Notes: generated from the letters alone by a model not told the origin. 64,000 nt of DNA from Agromyces aureus (GCF_001660485.1 NZ_CP013979.1:2418001-2482000), one strand, 5' to 3'; numbered from the stretch's first letter, positions 52,270 to 61,090 are shown. Numbers and translations are program-made.

Positions 52270-53076
52270 TCAAGGGGCTTCCGCGGTCAGAGGAGCGGAT
52301 CGCCGCCGCATCGCGACGGCTGGGTCGAAGCCCCATGGAAGCTCGAGCCCGTGAGCCGCCATGAACTCCTCGTCGGCGAGCAGTTGCGCGGTGGGCCCGT
52401 CGGCGACGATGCGCCCGCCATCGAGGATGAGCGCGCGCGGGCACAACTCGAGGGCGTACGGCAGGTCGTGCGTCACGACGATCACCGTCGCCGCGAGCGC
52501 ATCGAGCGTGGCGGAGAGCTCGCGTCGCGCAGACGGGTCGAGATTGGACGTCGGCTCGTCCAGGACGATGACCTCGACATCCATCGCCAGGATCGTCGCG
52601 ATCGCGGCCCGTCGACGCTGACCGAGCGACAGGTGCTGCGGCGCCCGTTCGGCGTGCCCCTCGAGCCCGACCTGCGCGAGCGCGGATTCCACACGACCAT
52701 CGAGCTCGGCGCCCGTCGATCCGAAGTTCGCCGGACCGAAGGCGACGTCCTCTCCGACCGTCGGCATGAAGAGCTGGTCGTCGGGATCCTGGAACACCAG
52801 CCCGACGCGACGTCTGATCGACCGCACGGTCTGCCGCGAGACGAGCGTGTCGCCGATCCTGACCTCGCCGGATGCCGCGGTGAGAATGCCGTTCAGGTGG
52901 AGCATGAGCGTCGTCTTGCCCGCCCCGTTCGGGCCGAGGATCGCGACACGCTCGCCCGCCTCGACCTCGAAGCTCACGCCGTCGAGGATCGCGGTGCGGT
53001 CGGTGCGAGCGCCGGGATACCCGAACCGCAGGTCGGTCACCACGACCGGAGCGCCGACCGGCGTTCCGGAGCTCAC
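52270..53076 (-). CDS. cbiO: ECF nickel/cobalt transporter ATPase (CbiO/NikO-like)
   Basis: ATPase of 268 residues. Walker A is GPNGAGKTTL, the ECF-type Q-loop is VGLVFQDPDDQLF, the signature is HLSLGQRRRAAIA and Walker B is VIVLDEPTSNLD. The switch His is in VVTHD. FQDPDDQLF is characteristic of ECF ATPases. GTG 53076 overlaps the CbiQ stop by GTGA. It is the last gene of a four-gene group I ECF operon. Confidence 0.92.
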   Translation of the reverse strand: MSSGTPVGAPVVVTDLRFGYPGARTDRTAILDGVSFEVEAGERVAILGPNGAGKTTLMLHLNGILTAASGEVRIGDTLVSRQTVRSIRRRVGLVFQDPDDQLFMPTVGEDVAFGPANFGSTGAELDGRVESALAQVGLEGHAERAPQHLSLGQRRRAAIATILAMDVEVIVLDEPTSNLDPSARRELSATLDALAATVIVVTHDLPYALELCPRALILDGGRIVADGPTAQLLADEEFMAAHGLELPWGFDPAVAMRRRSAPLTAEAP

Positions 53077-53741
53077 GGCTCTCGCACCTCGGCGTAGCCG
53101 CGGGAGAGCATCGCGAGGTGCACGCGCTCGCCTCTCGCGTGCGAGCGGACGAAGAGCGCCCCGACGCCCGACCCGATGATGCGCCACGATCGCGGCCCGG
53201 TCGGCGTGAACCCCCGGGCCGTGCGCGCGGTCCGCATGCGCGCGGACTCGTCGACGATGAGATCCAGGTATCTCAGCATGAACGCCATGATCGAGACGAG
53301 CTCGCGCGGCAGTCTGAACGATTCGAGCGCGAGGACGATTCGTCGCGGCTCGGTCGTCGAGACCAGGGCGATCGAGGCGAGCACGGCGAGTGTCGCCTTC
53401 ACGAGGAGGCCCCATGCTCCCCAGAGCCCCGCAATCGAGAGCGACAGGCCCAACACCTGCGTTCGCGGCCCTTGTGCGATGAACGGCATGAGCAGGGCGA
53501 AGACGAGGAACGGCACTTCGATCAGGGATCGTCTCAGGATCATGACCGGACTCACCCGGGCGACGATGAGGACGGTCGCGATCAAGGCTGCGTAGAGGGC
53601 GAACGCCGGGAACCACTCTCGCGGCGTCGCGACGACGATGACGACGAAGACGACGAGGCCGATCAGCTTGGTTCGGGCCGACACGCGATGCAGCGCCGAA
53701 CGTCCGAGTCCGTTGCCGCTGAGCGGCCCGATCGCGGTCAC
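53073..53741 (-). CDS. cbiQ: ECF transporter T-component (CbiQ-like)
   Basis: Membrane coupling subunit of 222 residues with about five membrane segments. The cytosolic ARMRTARTARGF and AMLSRGYAEVREP carry the two Ala-Arg-Gly-type motifs that contact the ATPase. GTG 53741 begins 1 bp after the preceding stop. The first about 20 residues are hydrophilic. Confidence 0.88.
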   Translation of the reverse strand: MTAIGPLSGNGLGRSALHRVSARTKLIGLVVFVVIVVATPREWFPAFALYAALIATVLIVARVSPVMILRRSLIEVPFLVFALLMPFIAQGPRTQVLGLSLSIAGLWGAWGLLVKATLAVLASIALVSTTEPRRIVLALESFRLPRELVSIMAFMLRYLDLIVDESARMRTARTARGFTPTGPRSWRIIGSGVGALFVRSHARGERVHLAMLSRGYAEVREP

Positions 53742-53742
53742 G

Positions 53743-54087
53743 TCATGCCGCGACTCGACGGCGCCTGGCGACGCGGCCGACCACGCAGGCGAGGCCGAAG
53801 GTGACGCCGCATCCGACCGCACCCGCGATCGCCACCGACAGCCAGGGGTTCTCGACGAGGAACACGCCGTATCCGGCGAGCGGGCTGCCAGCCAGCGCGC
53901 TGGGCTGTTCGGCGGCCGCCATCCCGGATTCCTCAGCCACGTAGGTGAGCCCGTCGGGGAGGCTCGACGCCCAGATACTCGCCACGCAGGCGATGAGTAA
54001 CGCGAACACCACGGCGCCGACACTGAACGCGACTGTGGAGACTCTCCGCGACGACACCGTTGCGCCGTCCTGCTCGGGCGAGCTCAC
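53743..54087 (-). CDS. PDGLE-domain protein (CbiN/NikN-like)
   Basis: Small membrane protein of 114 residues with two hydrophobic segments (FSVGAVVFALLIACVASIWA and LSVAIAGAVGCGVTFGLACV) around an extracytoplasmic loop. The loop begins LPDGLTYVAEESGM, matching the PDGLE motif of NikN/CbiN subunits with Thr in place of Glu at the final position. GTG 54087 overlaps the CbiM stop by GTGA. It assists CbiM in metal loading. Confidence 0.85.
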   Translation of the reverse strand: MSSPEQDGATVSSRRVSTVAFSVGAVVFALLIACVASIWASSLPDGLTYVAEESGMAAAEQPSALAGSPLAGYGVFLVENPWLSVAIAGAVGCGVTFGLACVVGRVARRRRVAA

Positions 54088-54773
54088 GGCGTCACCACCC
54101 GTTCGGCGAGCATCTTCGCCGGACGTTCGAAGCGAGAGCCGTAGACGAGGTCGGGCCTCGTGGCGAGGACGGCGCTGACGATCACGGCCGTGATGACGGC
54201 CTCTCCCAAGCCGATGAGCGTATGCCATCCGACCATGGCCGCCAGCACCGCGTCGAGTGGCACCGGAACACTGCCGCCGATGGCGAAGAGTGCGACGAAG
54301 ACCGCGGCGGCCGCAGGGACGGAGAGGAAGGCGCCTGTGCCCGCCGAGAACGCGACCGCCCACCGCCGCCCGGGCAGGACGAGCATCAGGCCCCGGAAGA
54401 TCGCCCATGCGACCACGGTCGTCACGATCCCCATCAACAGGATGTTGGTGCCGAGCGCAGTGATTCCGCCGTCGGCGAAGAGGAACGCCTGCACCACGAG
54501 GACCACGCTGATGCAAAGTACGCCGGTGCCTGGGCCGACGAGGATCGCCGCAAGCGCTCCACCCATGAGATGACCGCTGGTGCCGGCGCCGACCGGGAAG
54601 GTGATCATCTGCGCCGCGAAGATCAGGGTTGCGACGATGCCGACCATGGGCGCCTTGCGGTCGTCGACGAATTCACGACGAGCGACCTTCAGCGAGATCG
54701 CGATGCCGGCCGCCGCGATGACGCCGGTGGCGATGGAGGTCGGGAGGTTCAGGACGCCATCGGGAACGTGCAT
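54084..54773 (-). CDS. cbiM: ECF transporter substrate-specific component (CbiM/NikM-like)
   Basis: Metal-binding membrane subunit of 229 residues. The protein should begin MHVPDG at ATG 54773, because the free N-terminus and His2 of NikM/CbiM bind the metal; GGAGGGG sits 5 nt upstream. A GTG six bases earlier would add two residues and bury the motif. AGTSGHLMGGALAAILVGPG contains a second conserved His. It moves Ni2+ or Co2+; the neighbouring regulator and box type lean to nickel, by inference. Confidence 0.9.
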   Translation of the reverse strand: MHVPDGVLNLPTSIATGVIAAAGIAISLKVARREFVDDRKAPMVGIVATLIFAAQMITFPVGAGTSGHLMGGALAAILVGPGTGVLCISVVLVVQAFLFADGGITALGTNILLMGIVTTVVAWAIFRGLMLVLPGRRWAVAFSAGTGAFLSVPAAAAVFVALFAIGGSVPVPLDAVLAAMVGWHTLIGLGEAVITAVIVSAVLATRPDLVYGSRFERPAKMLAERVVTP

Positions 54774-54818
54774 CGTCACCCCTCCACTCGAATGGATCGA
54801 CGCCGCGATGAACGCTCC

Positions 54819-54835
54819 GTGCGACCCAGTCGTAC
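54819..54835. promoter_or_regulatory. Fur/Nur-type 6-5-6 box A (cbiM side)
   Basis: GTGCGACCCAGTCGTAC: six-base arms around CCCAG, the same core as box B. It lies 46 bp before the cbiM start. Confidence 0.65.
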
Positions 54836-54854
54836 CTGACTTTCGCTCACTCTA

Positions 54855-54871
54855 ATGCGACCCAGTCGCAT
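54855..54871. promoter_or_regulatory. Fur/Nur-type 6-5-6 box B
   Basis: ATGCGA-CCCAG-TCGCAT is a perfect inverted repeat, 36 bp from box A and 52 bp before the Fur-family gene. The 6-5-6 layout is that of the nickel regulator Nur, whose known box is TTGCAA-N5-TTGCAA, but the bases differ. Confidence 0.75.
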
Positions 54872-54922
54872 CTCGCTAGATGCCACAGCGCGAGCGTCCG
54901 GCGGATCGACGCCTGTGCGACC

Positions 54923-55510
54923 ATGGAGGGCATGACGGCCAATCGCCCCGGCCACACGCACGGCACGCCTCCGGCGCGCGACTCCACCGACCCCCATGCC
55001 GGCCTTCACCATGACTCGCCCGAACGAGCGGAACAAGCTGGCATCGCCGCACTCCGCGACCACGGCGAGCGTGTCACCGACGCCCGACGCGCCGTCCTCG
55101 GGGTGCTCGCCCGCACGCACGAACATGTGAGCGCCGACCACGTCGTCGCCCTCCTCGAGCACGGCGACCCCCGCGTACACCGCGCGACGGTCTACCGGAC
55201 GCTCGAGGTGCTCGCCGAGCGCGGAATCGTCTCCTCGCTGCACACCGCTGGCGGCGCGACGGCATACCACCTCGCGACACCTGCCCCGGGCCATGAGCAC
55301 CTGCACGCCTACTGTCGTGTCTGCGGCGACGTCGTCGTCATCCCGGCAGACTGCCTCGATGAGGCGGTGCGCGAAGTGACGCGCGTCTCGGGCCTGACGA
55401 TCGATCCGCAGCAGTCCACGCTCATCGGCGTCTGCGCCCGCTGCGCCGAAGCAGCGGCTGCGGGGCGCGGCCACGCTGTCACGCCGGCTGGGCGGACCGA
55501 ATCCAGCTGA
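54923..55510 (+). CDS. Fur-family metalloregulator, probably nickel/cobalt-responsive
   Basis: Fur-superfamily repressor of 195 residues. The N-terminus is His-rich (HTHG, DPHAGLHHD). The winged HTH has RVTDARRAVLGVLARTHEHVS and HRATVYRTLEVLAERGIVS, and the dimer domain has GHEHLHAYCRVCGDVV plus a second C-A-R-C pair for structural zinc. ATG 54923 is taken; ATG 54932 has a close GGAGG. It diverges from the metal importer with two palindromes between them. A Nur-like function is inferred from context. Confidence 0.88.
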   Translation: MEGMTANRPGHTHGTPPARDSTDPHAGLHHDSPERAEQAGIAALRDHGERVTDARRAVLGVLARTHEHVSADHVVALLEHGDPRVHRATVYRTLEVLAERGIVSSLHTAGGATAYHLATPAPGHEHLHAYCRVCGDVVVIPADCLDEAVREVTRVSGLTIDPQQSTLIGVCARCAEAAAAGRGHAVTPAGRTESS

Positions 55511-55870
55511 ACCGGTGCTGAACCGTGCAGTGGCGGCGTAGTCCGATCTCAAGGAGCGCGCCGATACCACCCTGAGGCGATGATCGCCACGATGGGCGGA
55601 TGGCTTCGTGGGTGCTCACGAGCATGAACGGTCTTCGAACACCGAACCGACAGCGCACCGCACATCAGCAGGCCCGCCTTCGCGCAGCGACGGCTGATCC
55701 TCTACGTGCTCATCGGCGGCGCCATCGGCACGGCCGGGCGGGTAGGGCATCGGCCTCGCCCTTGCCCGCGATCGGAGGAGTCCCGTGCCCAAAAATCCAT
55801 TGCGCGTCGATGACGGCAATGTCAGGATGACCGAAGATCGACGATCCTCGCGATCCACATGGGGGGCACA
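55511..55870. other. Intergenic stretch holding a crcB fragment
   Basis: 360 bp between the Fur gene and the DUF4331 operon. Apart from the Fluc-like fragment at 55689-55810 I see no gene. GGGGGG at 55861-55866 is the ribosome site of the next gene. Confidence 0.5.
55689..55810 (+). pseudogene. Frameshifted fluoride-channel (crcB) N-terminal fragment
   Basis: Frame 1 reads RLILYVLIGGAIGTAGRVG; after one shift GIGLAL; after another PAIGGVPCP. Joined, this resembles the first helix and loop of Fluc proteins (G-G-A-x-G-x-x-x-R). Two frame changes and no downstream body make it a remnant. Its similarity is short, so the call is tentative. Confidence 0.45.
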
Positions 55871-56419
55871 ATGACGACGTCCAATTCCGAAGCTGCCCAA
55901 CCGGGCGTGATGGTCGGTCCGACAAGCGAATTCAGTCTGTTCTTCCGCGTCAAAGCCGGCCAAGCCGCGTCATTGCGTGCGGCGCTGAAGGAGCTTCAGG
56001 ATACGCCAGGGTATCGGCCGGGCGACTATGGCATGGCCATCGGAACCATTCACGAGGCCCGCTTCGTGCTCTTCGACGAAGACCGACAGCTGGCGTTCAT
56101 CACCAGCTTCGATGGCCCCTGGGACGCGTACATGGAGGACTTCTTCACATCGGGTCCGACGCTCCAGCTGTTCGACACGATCTTCCGTCATTCGGAGGGC
56201 TACGACGGACTGCCCGACCTCGCGGCAGTGAGGTCGTTCGTGCTCGGCGCGCAGCAGTCTGCAGCGGCGTACGCACGCAATTACGGGGGAACCGTGAAAG
56301 AGATCCGCAAGGCGCAACGAGTGAATGCGGCCTTCGAGCGCGTGCTTGACCATCCTGATGCGGCTGAGGCGTTACGGCATCCGGCGCTGCAGCCACTGCT
56401 CGATGAAGCCGCAGGCTGA
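55871..56419 (+). CDS. Conserved hypothetical protein, possible dimeric alpha/beta-barrel
   Basis: Protein of 182 residues. The first 100 residues alternate strands and helices (SLFFRVKAGQAASLRAALKE, HEARFVLFDEDRQLAFITSF) as in ferredoxin-like dimeric barrels, the fold that also builds DyP and chlorite dismutase. The C-terminal 60 residues are helical. ATG 55871 is preceded by GGGGGG at 4 nt; ATG 55859 is in frame. It heads a five-gene operon, 18 bp before DUF4331. I cannot assign a function. Confidence 0.75.
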   Translation: MTTSNSEAAQPGVMVGPTSEFSLFFRVKAGQAASLRAALKELQDTPGYRPGDYGMAIGTIHEARFVLFDEDRQLAFITSFDGPWDAYMEDFFTSGPTLQLFDTIFRHSEGYDGLPDLAAVRSFVLGAQQSAAAYARNYGGTVKEIRKAQRVNAAFERVLDHPDAAEALRHPALQPLLDEAAG

Positions 56420-56437
56420 TCGAGTGAGCGGGCGCTG

Positions 56438-57577
56438 ATGTCAGATCACATCTCGGGGCCGCGGGCGTTGGCGGAACCGATCGCGGACATCACGGATGTG
56501 TTCGCGTTCCCGAGCCCTGAGCGGCCCGGCCACCTCGTTCTGGTGATGAACACGCTTCCCTTCGCGCAGCCGTCCGACGCGTTGTCCGACGGACTGATCT
56601 ACCGATTCCGGCTGCGCCCGCTGACGGCTGCCGGGTCGAGCGACGCGGCGTTGTTCATGGCGGATTCGCGCGAGTTCGTCTTCGACTGTGTTTTCTCGGA
56701 GCCGTCGAACGCCGACGCAAGCGGGGCGAAGCCGCAAGACGGATTCTGTACGACACCGGGAGGCGAGACCATCCCGTTCCGGGTCAACGATGAGAGTTCC
56801 GAGCCCACGAGTGGGGTGCGCGTCTTCGCGGGATCGCGGTGGGATCCGTTCATGATGGACGCCCCGGCTGCGCTGAAAACGATCGCGACGGGCAAGCTCG
56901 CATTCACCGATCCCGGGTCCATCTACCTCGACGGCAAGAGCGTGCTCAGCCTCGTGCTCGAAGTGGACGTGGCACTGCTCGACGGGGCCGAACTCGTCGG
57001 CGTCGTAGCAGAGACGCTCACGCGTGGAAAGTTCAACGTTCGGATCGAACGAGTCGGGCGACCCGAGGTCAAGAACATGATGCTCGGCCCGAAGCAGCAC
57101 GACCAGGTCAACCGCGACCTCGAGATCCGGGACATCTACAACACCGAAGACGCGTTCAACCTCGGCGAGTCCTACCCCGGCGCATACCGGGCGCGCTTGA
57201 ATGCGAACCTGGCCTTCTGGGACAGCATCGATGGCAAAGTCGACTGGGCGACGAACGCCAACGGCGATCATCCCCTGACCGATGTCGTGTTGGACGACTA
57301 TCTCGTGGTCGATGTGACCAAGCCCTACCAGGAGACTGGGTCGTTCCTCGAGATCGAGCTGGCGGCCATGCGCGGCGAGGCACACGAATCATGTGGTGGT
57401 CGCACGCTCAACGACGACGTGATGGACACCATCTTCACCCAGCTCATCAACGCCGGGAACGGACCGGTCATCCGTGACGGTGTCGATGCAGCAAGCCGAC
57501 CTGCCAGTCGCACCTTCCCGTATCTGGCGGAACCGAACCCGCATCCGCCGGCCGCTCCTCCCCCGCACCAGCACTGA
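56438..57577 (+). CDS. DUF4331 family protein (copy 2)
   Basis: Protein of 379 residues. MSDHISGPRALAEPIADITD, then VFAFPSPERPGHLVLVMNTLP open the family domain; RWDPFMMDAPAA and the closing SRTFPYLAEPNPHP are further marks. No signal peptide. The tail is Pro- and His-rich (PPAAPPPHQH). It is 2 bp before the DyP gene, so the two are tightly coupled. A partner role in peroxidase chemistry is possible but unproven. Confidence 0.85.
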   Translation: MSDHISGPRALAEPIADITDVFAFPSPERPGHLVLVMNTLPFAQPSDALSDGLIYRFRLRPLTAAGSSDAALFMADSREFVFDCVFSEPSNADASGAKPQDGFCTTPGGETIPFRVNDESSEPTSGVRVFAGSRWDPFMMDAPAALKTIATGKLAFTDPGSIYLDGKSVLSLVLEVDVALLDGAELVGVVAETLTRGKFNVRIERVGRPEVKNMMLGPKQHDQVNRDLEIRDIYNTEDAFNLGESYPGAYRARLNANLAFWDSIDGKVDWATNANGDHPLTDVVLDDYLVVDVTKPYQETGSFLEIELAAMRGEAHESCGGRTLNDDVMDTIFTQLINAGNGPVIRDGVDAASRPASRTFPYLAEPNPHPPAAPPPHQH

Positions 57578-57579
57578 TC

Positions 57580-58938
57580 ATGCGCTCGCAAATCAGCGGT
57601 GGCACCGATGACGTCGAACTCGAACTCGACGACATCCAGAGCGGCGCGCTGCACGAGCGACCATCGCCGTACGTCGGCAGCTACCTCTTGTTGCGCATCG
57701 ATGACCGCTCCGCCGGACGCGAACTCGTGCGACGGCTCATACCACTGGTCGACTCCGGCCGTCCGGGAGTCCTACCACGGCACGGCGCGTGGATCACACT
57801 CGCGTTCACGTACCGCGGCCTCGAAGCGCTCGGCGTCCCGCAAGCTTCGCTCGACAGCTTCGCACCGGAGTTCAGGGAGGGGATGGCCGCCCGAGCCGAG
57901 CACCTCGGCGACATCGGTGACAGCAGTCCGGAAAACTGGGAGCAGCCACTCGGCACCGAGGATGTCCACGTCGCGATCGCGGCGCTCTCACCTGATGCCG
58001 AACGCCTCGAGGCGATCCTGACCCGCGCGCGAACGGCGTTCGAGCAGCTTCCCGGAGTCGAGCTCATCTGGCAGCAGGACTGCTATCAGCTCCCAACTGG
58101 GCGAACCTCCTTCGGCTTCAAGGACGGCATCGGGCAGCCCGCGGTCGAGGGGACGGACATCGCCCCGACGAACCCGCATGAGCGACCATTGAAGGCCGGC
58201 GAAATCGTTCTCGGGTATCCCGATGAAACCGGGGAACTGCCGCCCATGCCGACGCCCGACGTCCTCGGACGAAACGGCACCTACGTCGTATTCCGTAAAC
58301 TCCACACTCGGGTTGCGGCGTACCGGACCTATCTGCGTGAACGGGCCGCGGATCGGCGCGACGAGGCACTCCTCGGCGCCAAGATGGTCGGCCGCTGGCA
58401 GAGCGGCGCCCCACTCGCAGTCTCGCCCGAGCGTGACGATCCCGCACTGGGCGCGGACCGACATCACAACAACGACTTCTCGTACGGCGATGACCCGCGC
58501 GGGTTCAAGTGCCCTGCCGGCTCCCACGCCCGACGAGCCAATCCGCGAGACGCGCTCGATGGCGAGGGCAGCGTCGATGTGCGGTTGCACCGCATGATCC
58601 GCCGCGGCACCAGCTATGGCCCGATGTTGCCTGACGGCGTTCTCGAAGACGACGGGGTCGACCGAGGCATCATGTTCGTGTTCGCCGGCGCCCATCTGAA
58701 GCGACAGTTCGAGTTCGTCAAGACGCAATGGCTCAACGACGGCATCTTCATCGGTGCACCGGCAGAGAAGGATCCCCTCGTCGGCTCTTCCGATGGCACG
58801 AACACCCTCACGATTCCGCAGCATCCCATCCGCCGACGCCTAACTGCGTTGCCGCCATTCGTGGTGACACGTGGCGGAGAGTACTGCTTCGCACCGGGCC
58901 TGCGCGCGATGCGTTGGATCGCGGAGCTCGAGACCTGA
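57580..58938 (+). CDS. DyP-type heme peroxidase (long, class C/D-like)
   Basis: Peroxidase of 452 residues, longer than the class B enzyme at 39098-40051. The GxxDG motif reads GFKDGIGQP (about 182-190). CPAGSHARRANPRD carries the proximal His, and GIMFVFAGAHLKRQFEFVKTQW (quoted in part as FAGAHLKRQFEFV) is typical of long DyPs. No signal peptide. It is coupled to DUF4331 upstream and followed by a crotonase and a molybdoenzyme. Confidence 0.9.
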   Translation: MRSQISGGTDDVELELDDIQSGALHERPSPYVGSYLLLRIDDRSAGRELVRRLIPLVDSGRPGVLPRHGAWITLAFTYRGLEALGVPQASLDSFAPEFREGMAARAEHLGDIGDSSPENWEQPLGTEDVHVAIAALSPDAERLEAILTRARTAFEQLPGVELIWQQDCYQLPTGRTSFGFKDGIGQPAVEGTDIAPTNPHERPLKAGEIVLGYPDETGELPPMPTPDVLGRNGTYVVFRKLHTRVAAYRTYLRERAADRRDEALLGAKMVGRWQSGAPLAVSPERDDPALGADRHHNNDFSYGDDPRGFKCPAGSHARRANPRDALDGEGSVDVRLHRMIRRGTSYGPMLPDGVLEDDGVDRGIMFVFAGAHLKRQFEFVKTQWLNDGIFIGAPAEKDPLVGSSDGTNTLTIPQHPIRRRLTALPPFVVTRGGEYCFAPGLRAMRWIAELET

Positions 58939-58979
58939 CCGCACACGCACCGCGACCACCGAGGCACCAGGGGGCACAC

Positions 58980-59843
58980 ATGACCGAACCGAGCTCAACG
59001 CACCGGTGGGACACGCTCGATTTCGGGCGGCCGCCCACCGGAGACGCCGAACCCGACCACTCGGTGCTCATCGACCACGTCGCCGACGGGCGCATAGCCC
59101 TCATCACGCTGAACCGGCCCCACGCCGACAACGCCATCACGACAGAGATGGGCGCACGGCTGACCGAGATCCTCGAGGGTATCGCCGTCACCCCGTCGAT
59201 CCGCGTCGCCGTGCTGACCGGCGCTGGCGAACGCGCGTTCTCGGTCGGCAGTGACCTACGCCAACGCAACGCCATGACGAAGGAACAATGGCTCCGGCAA
59301 CGGCAGGACTTCGATCGCACCCTGTACACGCTGCGCCAACTGCGCAAACCGATCATCGCCGCCGTCAACGGCATCGCCTACGGTGGCGGGTCCGAACTCG
59401 CGCAGAGCACCGACTTCATCATCGCCTCAGACAACGCGACCTTCGGCCAACCCGAGGCGATGATCGGCCTCTCCGCGGGCGGCGGCTCACCGGTCTTCCT
59501 CCCGCGGCTCCTCCCACCCGGAAAGGCGCTGCAAATGTTGATGACCGGTGATCCCATCACCGCCCAGGAAGCGTATCGCTTGGGAATGGTCAACGAGATC
59601 CACGCTCAAGCGCAGGTCGTCGATGCTGCGCTGCGAATCGCGGCGAAGATCGCCAGCAACTCCCCCACCGCGGTGCAAGCCGTCAAGCGCGCGGTTCGCC
59701 TCGGTGAAGGGCAACCGATCGAGCAGGCCATCGCCATCATGATGGAGGCGCATTGGCGTTCTGCGGTGCATCCCGACCGTAGCGAAGGCATAGGTGCCTT
59801 CAACGATGGTCGCGATCCCGCCTTCCACGACGCCGATTACTGA
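58980..59843 (+). CDS. Enoyl-CoA hydratase/isomerase (crotonase) family protein
   Basis: Crotonase-fold protein of 287 residues. GIAYGGGSELAQSTDFIIAS and FGQPEAMIGLSAGGGSPVFL correspond to the CoA-binding and active-site stretches; Glu residues at both usual catalytic positions are present. ATG 58980 follows GGGGCACAC. It is 41 bp after the DyP gene. Substrate unknown; it may act in acyl-CoA metabolism unrelated to fatty acids. Confidence 0.88.
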   Translation: MTEPSSTHRWDTLDFGRPPTGDAEPDHSVLIDHVADGRIALITLNRPHADNAITTEMGARLTEILEGIAVTPSIRVAVLTGAGERAFSVGSDLRQRNAMTKEQWLRQRQDFDRTLYTLRQLRKPIIAAVNGIAYGGGSELAQSTDFIIASDNATFGQPEAMIGLSAGGGSPVFLPRLLPPGKALQMLMTGDPITAQEAYRLGMVNEIHAQAQVVDAALRIAAKIASNSPTAVQAVKRAVRLGEGQPIEQAIAIMMEAHWRSAVHPDRSEGIGAFNDGRDPAFHDADY

Positions 59844-59874
59844 ATACCCGCACCCATCGAACAGGAGTCTGACC

Positions 59875-60954
59875 ATGGCCGAAACCGACGAACTGGAACA
59901 ATCCCGTGCCGCACTCCGCATGATCAATCCAGCGCCGTACAACGCCGAGGCGCCACCGGAGGCTCTGGTCGGCGACATCACGCCCACCGACTTCCACTAC
60001 GTCCGGAGCAACTTCGCGCTGCCCTCCCATGACGGCACCTTCGCCATCGGTGGTGCGGTCGAGAACCCGATCACGCTCACGCTCGCCGATCTCCGCGCGC
60101 TTCCCGCGGTGGAACGCGCCGTGACACTCGAATGCGCCGGCAACGGCCGCCTCGAGATGAGGCCGCTGCCGACCGGCGAGCCCTGGGGCGACTACGCCGT
60201 GTCGACCGCAATCTGGACCGGCGCCCGCCTCTCAGACGTCCTCGCCCTGGCACGGCCGAGAACTGACGGTGTCGACGTCCGCTTCGAAGGCGCCGACAGT
60301 GGCTCCTACCTCCTCCACCCGGTACTTCCCAGCACCGACGGCGAAGACCTCACGTTCGTCAGATCGCTTCCACTCGAACTCGCAGCCGACCCCGCAGCGG
60401 AGATCCTGATCGCCTACGAGATGAACGGCGAACCGCTCCGTCCCGATCACGGGGCTCCATTCCGGGTCGTCGTGCCACACTGGTTCGCCGTGGCGTCGGT
60501 CAAATGGCTGCACCGCATCGACGTGCTCACCGAACCATATGCCGGCGAGTTCCAGACCGGACACTACATCTACGAATGGCCAGACCGTCCTCACGAACCC
60601 GTCACCCTCATGCGGGTCCGCGCACGCATCACCGACCCAGCCGCTGGATCGACCCTGCCCGCCGGTCCCCGAACTGTCCGCGGCAAGGCGTGGTCGGGCA
60701 GCGGTCCGATCACGAACGTTGACGTGAGCCTCACAGGCGACGGTGACTGGTACCCCGCCAAACTCGAGCCGGCCACGGGCCCATACCAATGGCAGGAGTG
60801 GACGTTCGAATGGAACCCCCCTCACGACGGTCGACACACCCTGCGGGCGAGAGCGACCGATGCCGCCGGCAATGTGCAACCTGATGTTCCGCCGTGGAAC
60901 CGTCTCGGCTACGGCAACAATGCGATCGAGGTCATCTTCGTCGAGGTCGACTGA
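59875..60954 (+). CDS. Sulfite oxidase-type molybdopterin enzyme, cytoplasmic
   Basis: Molybdenum-cofactor protein of 359 residues. The Moco-binding domain has LECAGNGR with the Mo-ligand Cys (about 91) and YEMNGEPLRPDHGAPFRVVVP. A C-terminal Mo-co dimerisation domain follows (VRGKAWSGSGPITNVDVSL). There is no heme domain and no Tat signal, so it resembles plant-type sulfite oxidases. ATG 59875 has AGGAG. It ends the five-gene operon. Confidence 0.9.
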   Translation: MAETDELEQSRAALRMINPAPYNAEAPPEALVGDITPTDFHYVRSNFALPSHDGTFAIGGAVENPITLTLADLRALPAVERAVTLECAGNGRLEMRPLPTGEPWGDYAVSTAIWTGARLSDVLALARPRTDGVDVRFEGADSGSYLLHPVLPSTDGEDLTFVRSLPLELAADPAAEILIAYEMNGEPLRPDHGAPFRVVVPHWFAVASVKWLHRIDVLTEPYAGEFQTGHYIYEWPDRPHEPVTLMRVRARITDPAAGSTLPAGPRTVRGKAWSGSGPITNVDVSLTGDGDWYPAKLEPATGPYQWQEWTFEWNPPHDGRHTLRARATDAAGNVQPDVPPWNRLGYGNNAIEVIFVEVD

Positions 60955-61090
60955 CCGCAGCGAACGAGTCCGCTGATCGCGACGAGCGAAGCGCAGAGGG
61001 CCGGTCCCGTCTGACCACGATCGCGCTGGCAGCAAGCGCATAGAGCGGAGCCGAGAACTCGCGGCGCACCCACGGATCGAGCAGCTTGAG

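Noticed and set aside
54776..55570. 264-codon minus-strand frame
   Set aside because: Antisense to the Fur-family gene and spanning the operator boxes; no motif.
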